Of a DNA stretch of 64,000 nucleotides, positions 19,915 through 27,814 are shown piece by piece. The notes under the pieces were generated by a model, which was given only the letters and a program-made list of their open reading frames with translations, made no database searches and was not told where the DNA came from. How positions within the stretch are numbered: position 1 is the first letter of the stretch; the number at the start of each line of letters is the position of its first letter. Origin of the DNA: an uncultured Pelagibacteraceae bacterium. Lineage in GTDB: Bacteria; Pseudomonadota; Alphaproteobacteria; Pelagibacterales; Pelagibacteraceae. A program made the position numbers and the translations under genes. The stretch lies in NCBI GenBank assembly GCA_902610975.1, contig CACLXL010000001.1, forward strand, positions 186,001 to 250,000. Reading direction: 5' to 3'.

Positions 19915-20644
19915 TTTTTTCCATTGTCTTTTTAACCTTGTCTAAATCTTTTTGGGTATCTACACTTAAAGGTTTTGTGTTTACAAAACCAACATGTATC
20001 TTCATATTATTTTCAAAAGCTCTCATTTGTTCTAGATTTCTTTCCAATTCTAACTTACTTCTTTTAAGATTTACATATTTAATTAATGCTTCTTTAGTAA
20101 ATCCGTAAATGCCAATGTGATGGTATACAAAATTAGTTTGACCTATATTAATTTTTCTATCAAAGTCTGAAGCAGTCGCAAATGAAAAGTCTTTGATTTT
20201 TTCTTTTGTATAAACTTTTACCACATCTTGATTATTAGCCTCTTCAGCAAGTAATGTGGAACCTAAAGTAGCAATTTCACATTTTCCATTTCCCATATAA
20301 TCAATTAATTGCTTGATTGAATCTGGATTAATATTTGGCATGTCGCCTTGAAGATTAATAATTGTACTTGGGGCTTCGTTTAATGTTTTTTTAAAAACTT
20401 CAAATACTCTATCAGTTCCAGTGTTATGGTTTTTTGCTGTCAATATTGCATTTCCACCATAACTTTTCACTTTTTCAATTATTTTTTGATCAGGCGAAGC
20501 CACGTAAACTTCTCCGGAGTCGGATTTTTTTGCTGCATCATAAACATGAAGAATCATCTCTTTATTGTTTATAAGTTTAAGAGGTTTGTTAGGTAATCTC
20601 TGAGCATCTAATCTTGAAGGTATTATTATTGCAGTTTTTTTCAT
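19907..20644 (-). CDS. kdsB: 3-deoxy-manno-octulosonate cytidylyltransferase
   Basis: Activates Kdo as CMP-Kdo for lipopolysaccharide. The 245-residue protein shows IIIPSRLDAQRLPNKPL at the N-terminus, NLQGDMPNINPD at the active site and YHHIGIYGFTKEAL, all family hallmarks. kdsD lies elsewhere in the window (43367). A perfect hairpin (TGCGTC-5-GACGCA) lies just upstream of its start. Confidence 0.93.
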   Translation of the reverse strand: MKKTAIIIPSRLDAQRLPNKPLKLINNKEMILHVYDAAKKSDSGEVYVASPDQKIIEKVKSYGGNAILTAKNHNTGTDRVFEVFKKTLNEAPSTIINLQGDMPNINPDSIKQLIDYMGNGKCEIATLGSTLLAEEANNQDVVKVYTKEKIKDFSFATASDFDRKINIGQTNFVYHHIGIYGFTKEALIKYVNLKRSKLELERNLEQMRAFENNMKIHVGFVNTKPLSVDTQKDLDKVKKTMEKNE

Positions 20645-20649
20645 AATTA

Positions 20650-20666
20650 TGCGTCCTAGAGACGCA
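20650..20666 (-). repeat. Inverted repeat just upstream of kdsB
   Basis: TGCGTC (20650-20655), CTAGA, GACGCA (20661-20666). It sits 5 bases before the kdsB ATG on the minus strand. It lacks a T run on the downstream side, so it is more likely a leader hairpin or operator than a terminator. Confidence 0.4.
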
Positions 20667-20737
20667 AAAAAATTTGGTAATTTTAAGTTTTTTTTTAAAA
20701 ACTCATGTTATATGTCTTTAAAGTACTTACCAAAATT

Positions 20738-21283
20738 ATGGATAGTTTTGAATTAAATAAAATAATAGCCGCAGTCCTTCTAACGGCCCTAATTGTTATT
20801 GGTATAGGAAAATTCACTGATATTTTATTTCATGTAGAGAAACCAGAACAGTCGGCATATAAAGTTGAAGGTTTGGAAATTGCTTCAGCTGGTAGCACTA
20901 CTGAGAAGATTGAAAAGGTTGCGGAAGTAGTGGACATAAAAGCTCTATTGGCTATGGGAGACTTAGCACACGGAGAAAAAGTTTTTAAAAAATGTAGTGC
21001 TTGTCATATGATTGCAGCAGGTGGAAAAAACATGATAGGTCCAAATTTGTGGAATGTGATCGGAAGAACCGCTGGTTCGGTAAACGATTATAAATATTCT
21101 AAAGCAATGGTTGCTTACGCGAAAGAATGGTCTTTTGAAGAAATGAATAGTTACTTAATTAAACCACAAGCATATATAAAAGGAACTAAAATGGCATTTG
21201 CAGGTCTTAGAAAAGAAAAAGACAGAGCGTCAGTTATTTTATATATGAATTCAAAAGGTGATAATCCAAAACCTTTACCTTAA
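20738..21283 (+). CDS. Membrane-anchored c-type cytochrome (CycM-like)
   Basis: A 181-residue class I cytochrome c. The start at ATG 20738 (MDSFELNK) is preferred to an in-frame ATG at 20705, since the family begins close to this motif. One N-terminal membrane segment (residues 8-24) anchors a periplasmic domain. Haem is bound at KKCSACH (86-90), and GTKMAFAGL provides the axial methionine. This architecture matches CycM/cytochrome c552 donors to terminal oxidase. It overlaps convergent argF by 4 bases. Confidence 0.82.
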   Translation: MDSFELNKIIAAVLLTALIVIGIGKFTDILFHVEKPEQSAYKVEGLEIASAGSTTEKIEKVAEVVDIKALLAMGDLAHGEKVFKKCSACHMIAAGGKNMIGPNLWNVIGRTAGSVNDYKYSKAMVAYAKEWSFEEMNSYLIKPQAYIKGTKMAFAGLRKEKDRASVILYMNSKGDNPKPLP

Positions 21284-22206
21284 TCGAGACACCATTTAAT
21301 AATACTTTTTTGAGCATGCACTCTGTTTAATGCTTGTCTCCAAACTACTGATTGCTTTCCATCTATTACTTCATTTGTAACCTCTTCTCCTCTTCCTACT
21401 GGAAGGCAGTGCATAAAAACAGCATCCGAATTAGCTTTGCTCATTAATTTCTTATTAACCTGGTAAGGTTTTAAAATTTTCTTTTTAGAAACTTTATTTA
21501 CTTTATCATTCATTGAAACCCATTTGTCAGTCATTACACAATCAGCGCCTTTAGCCGCTTCTAAAGGTTTTGAAGTAATTGTTAATTTTACTTTCTCCTT
21601 TTTCGCTAGCTTCAATATACTCATATTTGGAGAATATTTTTTTGGACAACCAATATTTAGTTTAAAATTGAATTTCACAGCAGCTTCTATTAAGGAATTT
21701 GACATATTATTATTACCGTCTCCAATCCAAGAAATAGTTTTCCCCTCAATAGAACCATTACTTTCTTCATAAGTAAGAATATCAGACATGATTTGACATG
21801 GATGGCTCACATCAGAAAGGCCATTGATAATTGGGATATCTAAATGCTTTCCGAATTCCTCTAAATTTTTGTGAGATGAAGTTCTCAACATAACGATATC
21901 GACATATTCCGATAGAACTTTTGCCGTGTCTTTTAAAGTTTCCTCTCCCTTGCCATAATGTATGCCATCTGGATTTAAAATAATTGATGACCCACCTAAT
22001 TGTTTAACAGCAATATCAAATGACATTCTTGTTCTTGTTGAGGGTTTTTCAAATATCATAGCCATCGACTTACCTTCAAAGGGCTTATCTTCATCAGGCG
22101 CAGATTTATTTAATCCAGATCTATTTTGTTTTCTCTTCTTTGCTTCTTCAATAATCGCTCTAAGCTCTACTGAAGAACAGTCAGAGATATTTATAAAGTT
22201 TTTCAT
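21280..22206 (-). CDS. argF: Ornithine carbamoyltransferase
   Basis: Makes citrulline from ornithine and carbamoyl phosphate in arginine synthesis. The 308-residue protein has the carbamoyl-phosphate-binding FEKPSTRTRMSFD, HPCQIMSD and the ornithine-binding HCLPVGRGEEV. It follows argD with no gap (argD stop 22207), a common alphaproteobacterial pair. Confidence 0.93.
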   Translation of the reverse strand: MKNFINISDCSSVELRAIIEEAKKRKQNRSGLNKSAPDEDKPFEGKSMAMIFEKPSTRTRMSFDIAVKQLGGSSIILNPDGIHYGKGEETLKDTAKVLSEYVDIVMLRTSSHKNLEEFGKHLDIPIINGLSDVSHPCQIMSDILTYEESNGSIEGKTISWIGDGNNNMSNSLIEAAVKFNFKLNIGCPKKYSPNMSILKLAKKEKVKLTITSKPLEAAKGADCVMTDKWVSMNDKVNKVSKKKILKPYQVNKKLMSKANSDAVFMHCLPVGRGEEVTNEVIDGKQSVVWRQALNRVHAQKSIIKWCLD

Positions 22207-23370
22207 CTAAAATTTTTTGCAAACTTTCTCTATTATTTTTAAACCTAAGTTTATTTCACTCTTTGTTACATTCAAAGGAGGCAAAAGTCTGACAACATTT
22301 TCAGCAGCTCTTACTGTCAACAAATTATTATCTAAAAGTTTTTGAATAAATTTTACTTGATTTACGTGAAGACAAAGTCCAATCAGTAATCCTTTGCCTC
22401 TAACCTCTTTGATAATTTTAGGATACTTATTTTTAATTTTATCAAGTTGACTTATAAAATATTTTCCATTTTTGCTTACATTATTTAAGAAACCTTTTTT
22501 AAACATAACATCCATGACTGCATTTCCGGCACTCATTGCTAAAGGGTTTCCACCAAATGTTGATCCATGGGTTCCCGGTTTCATACCTGATGCTACTTTT
22601 TTATTAACTAAAACTGCACCTATTGGAAAACCACCACCGATACCTTTTGCTATTGGGACAATATCAGGTTTTATTTTTGCATATTCAAAAGCAAAAAACT
22701 TTCCACTTCTTCCAATACCGCATTGAACTTCATCAAGAATTAATAAAATTTTTTTCTTATTACATAGTTTTCTTAAGCCTTTGAGGCAAAAATCTGGAAT
22801 AACTTTAATGCCCCCTTCTCCCATAATTGTCTCAACCATAATAGCGGCAGTTCTGCTGGTTATCGCTTTTTCTAAACCTTTGTGATCACCAAAGTTAAAG
22901 TGATCAAAACCATCTACTTTAGGTTTAAAACCTTCTATGGCTTTTTTACTATTGCTAGCAAAAATAGCTGCGATAGTTCTCCCATGGAAACTATTATTAA
23001 TACAGAGAACTCTATTTTTTCTTGGTTGACCTTTTGAATAAAAATATCTTCTAGCAAATTTGATAGCTGCTTCTGTTGCTTCAGCGCCAGAATTTTGAAA
23101 AGTTACATAATCCGCAAATGTTTTTTGAGCAAGTCTTTTTGCCAGTCTCTCTTGCTCAGGGATAGTGAAAACGTTTGAAACGTGCCATAATTTTTTTGAT
23201 TGTTTATTTATTGATCTTATTAAATAGTCATTAGCATGACCAAGGCAATTTACAGCAATTCCTTGAACGAAATCTAAATATTTCTTTCCATTCGTTGTAT
23301 ATAAGAAACTTCCTTTTCCCTTGGAAAAAGAGATTTTCTTTCTGTTATAAGTATTTAAAATTTTACTCAT
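22207..23370 (-). CDS. argD: Acetylornithine aminotransferase
   Basis: PLP-dependent class III aminotransferase of arginine synthesis; it may also act on succinyldiaminopimelate. The 387-residue protein has NSGAEATEAAIKFARRY, LILDEVQCGIGRSGKFFA and the PLP lysine in PIAKGIGGGFPIGA. THGSTFGGNPLA follows. It overlaps the upstream ABC permease by 4 bases. Confidence 0.92.
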   Translation of the reverse strand: MSKILNTYNRKKISFSKGKGSFLYTTNGKKYLDFVQGIAVNCLGHANDYLIRSINKQSKKLWHVSNVFTIPEQERLAKRLAQKTFADYVTFQNSGAEATEAAIKFARRYFYSKGQPRKNRVLCINNSFHGRTIAAIFASNSKKAIEGFKPKVDGFDHFNFGDHKGLEKAITSRTAAIMVETIMGEGGIKVIPDFCLKGLRKLCNKKKILLILDEVQCGIGRSGKFFAFEYAKIKPDIVPIAKGIGGGFPIGAVLVNKKVASGMKPGTHGSTFGGNPLAMSAGNAVMDVMFKKGFLNNVSKNGKYFISQLDKIKNKYPKIIKEVRGKGLLIGLCLHVNQVKFIQKLLDNNLLTVRAAENVVRLLPPLNVTKSEINLGLKIIEKVCKKF

Positions 23371-24179
23371 GATTTTATTTTATAGCCTTTTTTATACAAT
23401 AAATAACAAACAAGCCAGCTAACAAAGCTTAAAGCAGTTAAATATACTAAACCAATAGAGATTGAACCGTCTGAAGTGCCAATAAAACTATATCTAAAAC
23501 CATCAATCATATAAAAAAACGGATTAACTTTACTTACTGCTTGCAAAAAGTCAGGGAGTCTCTCAATTGAATAAAAAGTACCTGATAAGAAAGATAATGG
23601 AACTATTACAAAATTAGTGACTGTTGCCATATGATCGAATTTTTCGGCCCATAGTCCAGCAATTATTCCTATATTTCCTAAAATAAAAGAAGAAAGTAAG
23701 GTGAATGCTATAAGCGTTAAATAATTTTTAATTTCAATATCAATTATTAAATGAAATACAATAATCGAAACTATTCCGATTACGACGCTTCTTGTTACAG
23801 CTGCAAGTGAAACTGAGATGGTAACTTCTCCAGCAGATAAGGGAGCAAATAATAAATCAACTATAGTTCCATCAATTTTCTTAATCATAAAAGATGATGA
23901 GGAATGTGAAAAAGATTGCTGAATTACCTGCATAGAAATCAACCCTGGCGCTAAAAAAGTTATAAAAGGCACTCCAAGTACATCGCCTCTATCTGCTCCA
24001 ATAGCTAAAGATAAAACAAGTAAAAACAGTAAAGATGAAACTAGTGGGGAAAAAATAGTTTGTATCCACACAATTAAGAATCTTAGAACTTCTTTTTTAT
24101 ATAAAGTCCATGTTCCGTACCAATTAACTAATCCAAATCTTCTTTTTCCAATTTTATATTTTTTCGAAATTTCAACCAT
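23367..24179 (-). CDS. ABC-2 type transporter permease
   Basis: A 270-residue integral membrane protein of the ABC-2 family with about six hydrophobic segments and the late signature SFLSGTFYSIERLPDFLQ...NPFFYMIDGFRYSF. It resembles YadH-type permeases. No ATPase gene is next to it, so its partner must lie elsewhere. It leads the argD-argF run with a 4-base overlap, although no metabolic link is obvious. Confidence 0.8.
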   Translation of the reverse strand: MVEISKKYKIGKRRFGLVNWYGTWTLYKKEVLRFLIVWIQTIFSPLVSSLLFLLVLSLAIGADRGDVLGVPFITFLAPGLISMQVIQQSFSHSSSSFMIKKIDGTIVDLLFAPLSAGEVTISVSLAAVTRSVVIGIVSIIVFHLIIDIEIKNYLTLIAFTLLSSFILGNIGIIAGLWAEKFDHMATVTNFVIVPLSFLSGTFYSIERLPDFLQAVSKVNPFFYMIDGFRYSFIGTSDGSISIGLVYLTALSFVSWLVCYLLYKKGYKIKS

Positions 24180-24315
24180 TGATAGTCTTATAACCTGTTA
24201 TTAAAAAAACTGTGCAAAACTAAATCTACTCACAGCTTTGATGCGTTTTAATGTTTTAAACCCCAATATTATGCCCTAAGTTTTTAATAATTACTAAATA
24301 TTGTAATTATATACT

Positions 24316-24810
24316 ATGAGTTGGACAGAAGAAAAAGTCGCTAAATTAAAAGAACTCTGGTCTAAAGGGCATACTGCAAGTCAGATCGCTGAAGCATTAG
24401 GTGACACCACTAGAAACGCAGTAATTGGAAAAGCTCATAGGTTAAATTTAGAAGCTAGAGCCCCTTCTAAGCAATCTAACTCACCTAGAACCAATGATAA
24501 TAAGCAGATTAGAAGAGGACCCGCGCCCACATCAAGAAAAGCTAAATTTCAATCAATTTTATTAGATAAAAACTTTGAGCCAGAAAACCCGAAATCTCTT
24601 GAAGAACTTACAGATGAAACTTGCAAGTGGCCTATCGGTCATCCTAATGAAGAAAAATTCTATTTTTGCGGCAGAAAACCTGAAGGAGATTTTCCTTATT
24701 GCAAACTTCATGTTTTGTATGCCTTTCAACCTAAAAACCAAAAAGACGATGATCTTGGTGATGAGATACCAGAATTTATCGAGAAAAAAGTTAAAGCCTC
24801 GTCTGGTTAA
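24316..24810 (+). CDS. gcrA: GcrA cell-cycle regulator
   Basis: GcrA is an alphaproteobacterial transcription factor that in Caulobacter acts at CcrM-methylated promoters. The 164-residue protein starts with the helix-turn-helix signature MSWTEEKVAKLKELWSKG, then RNAVIGKAHRLNLEAR. A basic linker leads to a C-terminal Cys/His segment (CKWPIGHP...FYFCGRKPEGDFPYCKLH). No GANTC site is seen in the 136 bases upstream. Confidence 0.92.
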   Translation: MSWTEEKVAKLKELWSKGHTASQIAEALGDTTRNAVIGKAHRLNLEARAPSKQSNSPRTNDNKQIRRGPAPTSRKAKFQSILLDKNFEPENPKSLEELTDETCKWPIGHPNEEKFYFCGRKPEGDFPYCKLHVLYAFQPKNQKDDDLGDEIPEFIEKKVKASSG

Positions 24811-24843
24811 CAAAACTTTAACATTACAATCATATAATTGATT

Positions 24844-25071
24844 ATGAAGTTTATTAAAAAATACCTTAAATGGTTAAGTACTTTTTTAGTTCTTACAGGT
24901 ATTTTATTAACAAATTTGAATATGTATCCAGTAAATATAATGTTTCATGGAGCGGGAGTTGTTGGTTGGACAATTGCAGGTTTTATTTCTAAGGATAAAG
25001 CAATATTAACCAATTTTGGGTTACAGATTCCATTATTTATTATTGGTTTTTATCAAATTTTGGTTCCGTAA
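24844..25071 (+). CDS. Small membrane protein, two hydrophobic segments
   Basis: A 75-residue protein from ATG 24844; a TTG two codons earlier is also possible. Residues about 10-27 and 45-70 are hydrophobic, with the glycine-rich MFHGAGVVGWTIAGF between. It resembles small uncharacterised alphaproteobacterial membrane proteins, but I cannot name a function. It lies 33 bases after gcrA and 26 before arsC. Confidence 0.7.
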   Translation: MKFIKKYLKWLSTFLVLTGILLTNLNMYPVNIMFHGAGVVGWTIAGFISKDKAILTNFGLQIPLFIIGFYQILVP

Positions 25072-25097
25072 GTTCGGGACACTTCAATACATTTTTT

Positions 25098-25541
25098 ATG
25101 AGGAAAATAAAAACAATATTATTTGTCTGTACTGGAAACTCTGCGAGAAGCATAATAGCGGAAAGTATTGTAAACAATAATTTCCGAAATCAATTCATCG
25201 CATTTAGCGCTGGAAGTAATCCTTCAGGGAAAATCAATCCCTACATTAAAGAGTATCTTGAAGGAAAAAAATTTAATTTAGCCACGTATTATTCGAAAAA
25301 TTTTGATGAATTTTTAAAAAATGATATTGATATTGATTACGTGATTACAGTTTGTAATAACGCCAATAAAGAAGTTTGTCCTGTATGGCCCAAAAAAAAA
25401 ACCATTACGCACTGGGACATCGAGGATCCTGTTGAAAAAATTAAAAAAACTAAAAATAAAGATAAAATAAATTTAATAGCTGAAGAAACTTATAATATAA
25501 TTAATGAAAAAATTAAACATTGGGTAAAAAATGAAAAGTAA
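25098..25541 (+). CDS. arsC: Arsenate reductase, low-molecular-weight phosphatase type
   Basis: A 147-residue protein with the phosphatase loop VCTGNSARS (Cys11, Arg17), then AFSAGSNPSGKINPY. The mid-protein CNNANKEVCP gives the second cysteine pair of thioredoxin-linked ArsC (C..x..C), followed by THWDIEDP. It reduces arsenate to arsenite. It overlaps the aquaglyceroporin gene by 11 bases; the arsC/aqpS pairing resembles the Sinorhizobium ars operon. No arsR is seen. Confidence 0.85.
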   Translation: MRKIKTILFVCTGNSARSIIAESIVNNNFRNQFIAFSAGSNPSGKINPYIKEYLEGKKFNLATYYSKNFDEFLKNDIDIDYVITVCNNANKEVCPVWPKKKTITHWDIEDPVEKIKKTKNKDKINLIAEETYNIINEKIKHWVKNEK

Positions 25542-26178
25542 AAAGATATTTATTGGTGAATTTATAGGAAGTTGTTTTTTAGTCATGATTATTGTTGGTT
25601 CAGGTATTATGGCTCAAAATCTAACTGATGATATCGCTGTAATGTTAATAGCGAATACTTTAGCTACAGGTGCAGGATTATTTGTTCTGATTACTTCAAT
25701 CGGTGATATCTCCGGCGCACATTTCAATCCTGTCGTTACTTTAGCAATGTATTTTACCAACAAGATTAAAAAAAATTTAATTATCACTTATATCTCTGCT
25801 CAAATCTTAGGTTGCATGTTAGGGGTAATGTTAGCAAATTTTATGTTTGATCTTCCTTTGTTGCAGCTTTCACAGAAGATAAGACCTGGAATAAATATTT
25901 TTACAGCTGAGATCATTGCAACTTTTGGATTAATTTTTGTGATATTTGGATCTTTAAAGAGCGGCAAACTTGCGGTCGCTTCATCAGTAGCTACTTTTAT
26001 AACAGCGGGGTATTGGTTTACCTCTTCAACTTCTTTTGCAAATCCAGCGGTAGCAATCGCAAGAACTTTTACAGACACATTTACTGGAATTAATTACTTA
26101 AATACTCCTAGCTATATCATTGCTGAGATGCTTGGTGGAATATTGGCTGTCTATTTAATCAGAAAAATTATTTTGTAA
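25531..26178 (+). CDS. aqpS: Aquaglyceroporin, AqpS-like arsenite channel
   Basis: A 215-residue MIP-family channel with six hydrophobic segments. The first half-helix has HFNPVV (NPV at 66-68) and the second FANPAVAIAR, the Arg of the selectivity filter. NPV in place of NPA is found in some channels of this group. Placement after arsC suggests efflux of arsenite down its gradient, as shown for AqpS in Sinorhizobium. Glycerol or silicon transport cannot be excluded. Confidence 0.78.
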   Translation: MKSKKIFIGEFIGSCFLVMIIVGSGIMAQNLTDDIAVMLIANTLATGAGLFVLITSIGDISGAHFNPVVTLAMYFTNKIKKNLIITYISAQILGCMLGVMLANFMFDLPLLQLSQKIRPGINIFTAEIIATFGLIFVIFGSLKSGKLAVASSVATFITAGYWFTSSTSFANPAVAIARTFTDTFTGINYLNTPSYIIAEMLGGILAVYLIRKIIL

Positions 26179-26187
26179 TTGGAGGGC

Positions 26188-26216
26188 AGCCCAAGGAAAT
26201 ATTGGTACCTTGGGCT
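26188..26216. terminator. Hairpin after aqpS
   Basis: AGCCCAAGG (26188-26196), 11-base loop, CCTTGGGCT (26208-26216), a perfect 9-bp stem between convergent aqpS and ppx. No T run follows, so termination efficiency is uncertain. A further small palindrome (ACTGAT-A-ATCAGT, 26240-26252) lies in the same gap. Confidence 0.55.
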
Positions 26217-26308
26217 AATTAATTAACAACAGTTGGGAGACTGATAATCAGTTAATAATATATAAATGCTAAAAAAATATTTAAATTAAGTTAAAGATTT
26301 ATTAATTT

Positions 26309-27814
26309 TCAAGAATAAATGATATTGGAGTCGACATTCATCTCTCTTGCCAGGTTTTTAAGTCTTTTAGTTACTTGTTTTGAGACTATATCGCTATGAT
26401 TGTTAGGTATTTTCAAAAAAATAGTCTTATTTCTTTTATAAATTTTAAATTCATCTAACAACAAAGAAGACATGCTAGTGAGTGACTCTGCTAATCTTAA
26501 AGCAGATCCCACTTGCTTTGAGGATAAAATTTCGTTGTTATTTAATAAGGATAAAAACTGATAATTCGGATTATATTTTAAGCCACAATGTCTCCAAAAA
26601 CTTGCTGATGCAACTTTTACTCTATCTCTATGTTCTAGTTTTAGTAATGGAGTATTTAACACTTCCATAAAAACTAATTCTGCTTTTTGAAAAGCTCCTA
26701 GGCCCCAATCCATTTTACTTAAGATGCAAGCCAAGGTTAGTAATCTTCGATTAAAATATTCGTTGTCTTCAAATAATGGTGAAATAAAATTAAAATATTT
26801 CTCAAAACTCTTTCCATAGTCCCCTTTTTTAAAAGATATACCATCAGTTTTTAATTTGAAAATTTCATCCTCGCTCATTCCTTGGTTTATAATTGTATCC
26901 ATATGCCCCTCTCTCAGTCCACTGATTGAGCAAATAACTTTTGAGGGGCTTGCTGCTTCAATTATTTCGTTAAGTATTATAGAGCTAAAAGGTAAATAGG
27001 GAGTTCTAGATTTAGTAATATATTCCATTGATTTCAAAGATGATTTATTAAATTTTGAAATTCTGTTTAAGTATTTAACTGCTACATCTTTTGAGAGTTT
27101 ATATTGATGCAAAATATGTAATGGGTGTTTTTCTTTAAAGAGATGATATTTAAATAATGATCTCCAAGTCCCTCCTACCAAATAAATATTTTTAAATTTC
27201 TTTTTAGAAAGCCATTTTTCATCTCTTAAAAGTTTTCTAACATATTTTCCCAAATTTCTTTTTTTTATAATAGGATTATTTTCAAGTCTTAATACTCCGA
27301 GAGGTAAAGAGGTTGTTTCAAAAATTTGATTTTTAGAAACTCTGGCAAGTTCTAAACTTCCACCTCCTAAATCTGCAACTAATCCATCTACTTCATCAAA
27401 TCCTACCATTACACCATTTGCTGATGTTCTTGCTTCTTCCTCGCCAGATAATACTAGTGGTTTTTTATTAAATATTTTTTCAATTTCTCTTAAAAATTCA
27501 CTTGCATCAGTGGCCTCTCTAAAAGCTGCTGTTGCAATAATTTCTAAATCTTGAACGTCTGAAATATCTAAAATTTCTTTAAATCTATTTAGAACTTTTA
27601 AAGAACCTTTAATTCCATCGGGATTTAGTTTTTTAGATTTATCTAAATTTTTTCCAAGTTTGCAAACTGCTTTTTCATTAAAGACTGGGATTGGAGAAAT
27701 TTTAAAATTATCGTATATGAGCATTCTTAATGAATTTGATCCAAGATCTATTATGGCTTGCTTAGACTTTTTATTAGACTGAAATTTAAAAAGATTTTTT
27801 AATTCTGGTTTCAT
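26309..27814 (-). CDS. ppx: Exopolyphosphatase (Ppx/GppA family)
   Basis: Hydrolyses polyphosphate; members may also act on pppGpp. The 501-residue protein has the actin-like N-terminal IIDLGSNSLRMLIYD, the catalytic ATAAFREATD and the second phosphate motif DLGGGSLELA. A C-terminal helical domain with HD-like features follows. It overlaps ppk by 4 bases, forming a ppk-ppx operon within the phosphate island. Confidence 0.92.
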   Translation of the reverse strand: MKPELKNLFKFQSNKKSKQAIIDLGSNSLRMLIYDNFKISPIPVFNEKAVCKLGKNLDKSKKLNPDGIKGSLKVLNRFKEILDISDVQDLEIIATAAFREATDASEFLREIEKIFNKKPLVLSGEEEARTSANGVMVGFDEVDGLVADLGGGSLELARVSKNQIFETTSLPLGVLRLENNPIIKKRNLGKYVRKLLRDEKWLSKKKFKNIYLVGGTWRSLFKYHLFKEKHPLHILHQYKLSKDVAVKYLNRISKFNKSSLKSMEYITKSRTPYLPFSSIILNEIIEAASPSKVICSISGLREGHMDTIINQGMSEDEIFKLKTDGISFKKGDYGKSFEKYFNFISPLFEDNEYFNRRLLTLACILSKMDWGLGAFQKAELVFMEVLNTPLLKLEHRDRVKVASASFWRHCGLKYNPNYQFLSLLNNNEILSSKQVGSALRLAESLTSMSSLLLDEFKIYKRNKTIFLKIPNNHSDIVSKQVTKRLKNLAREMNVDSNIIYS

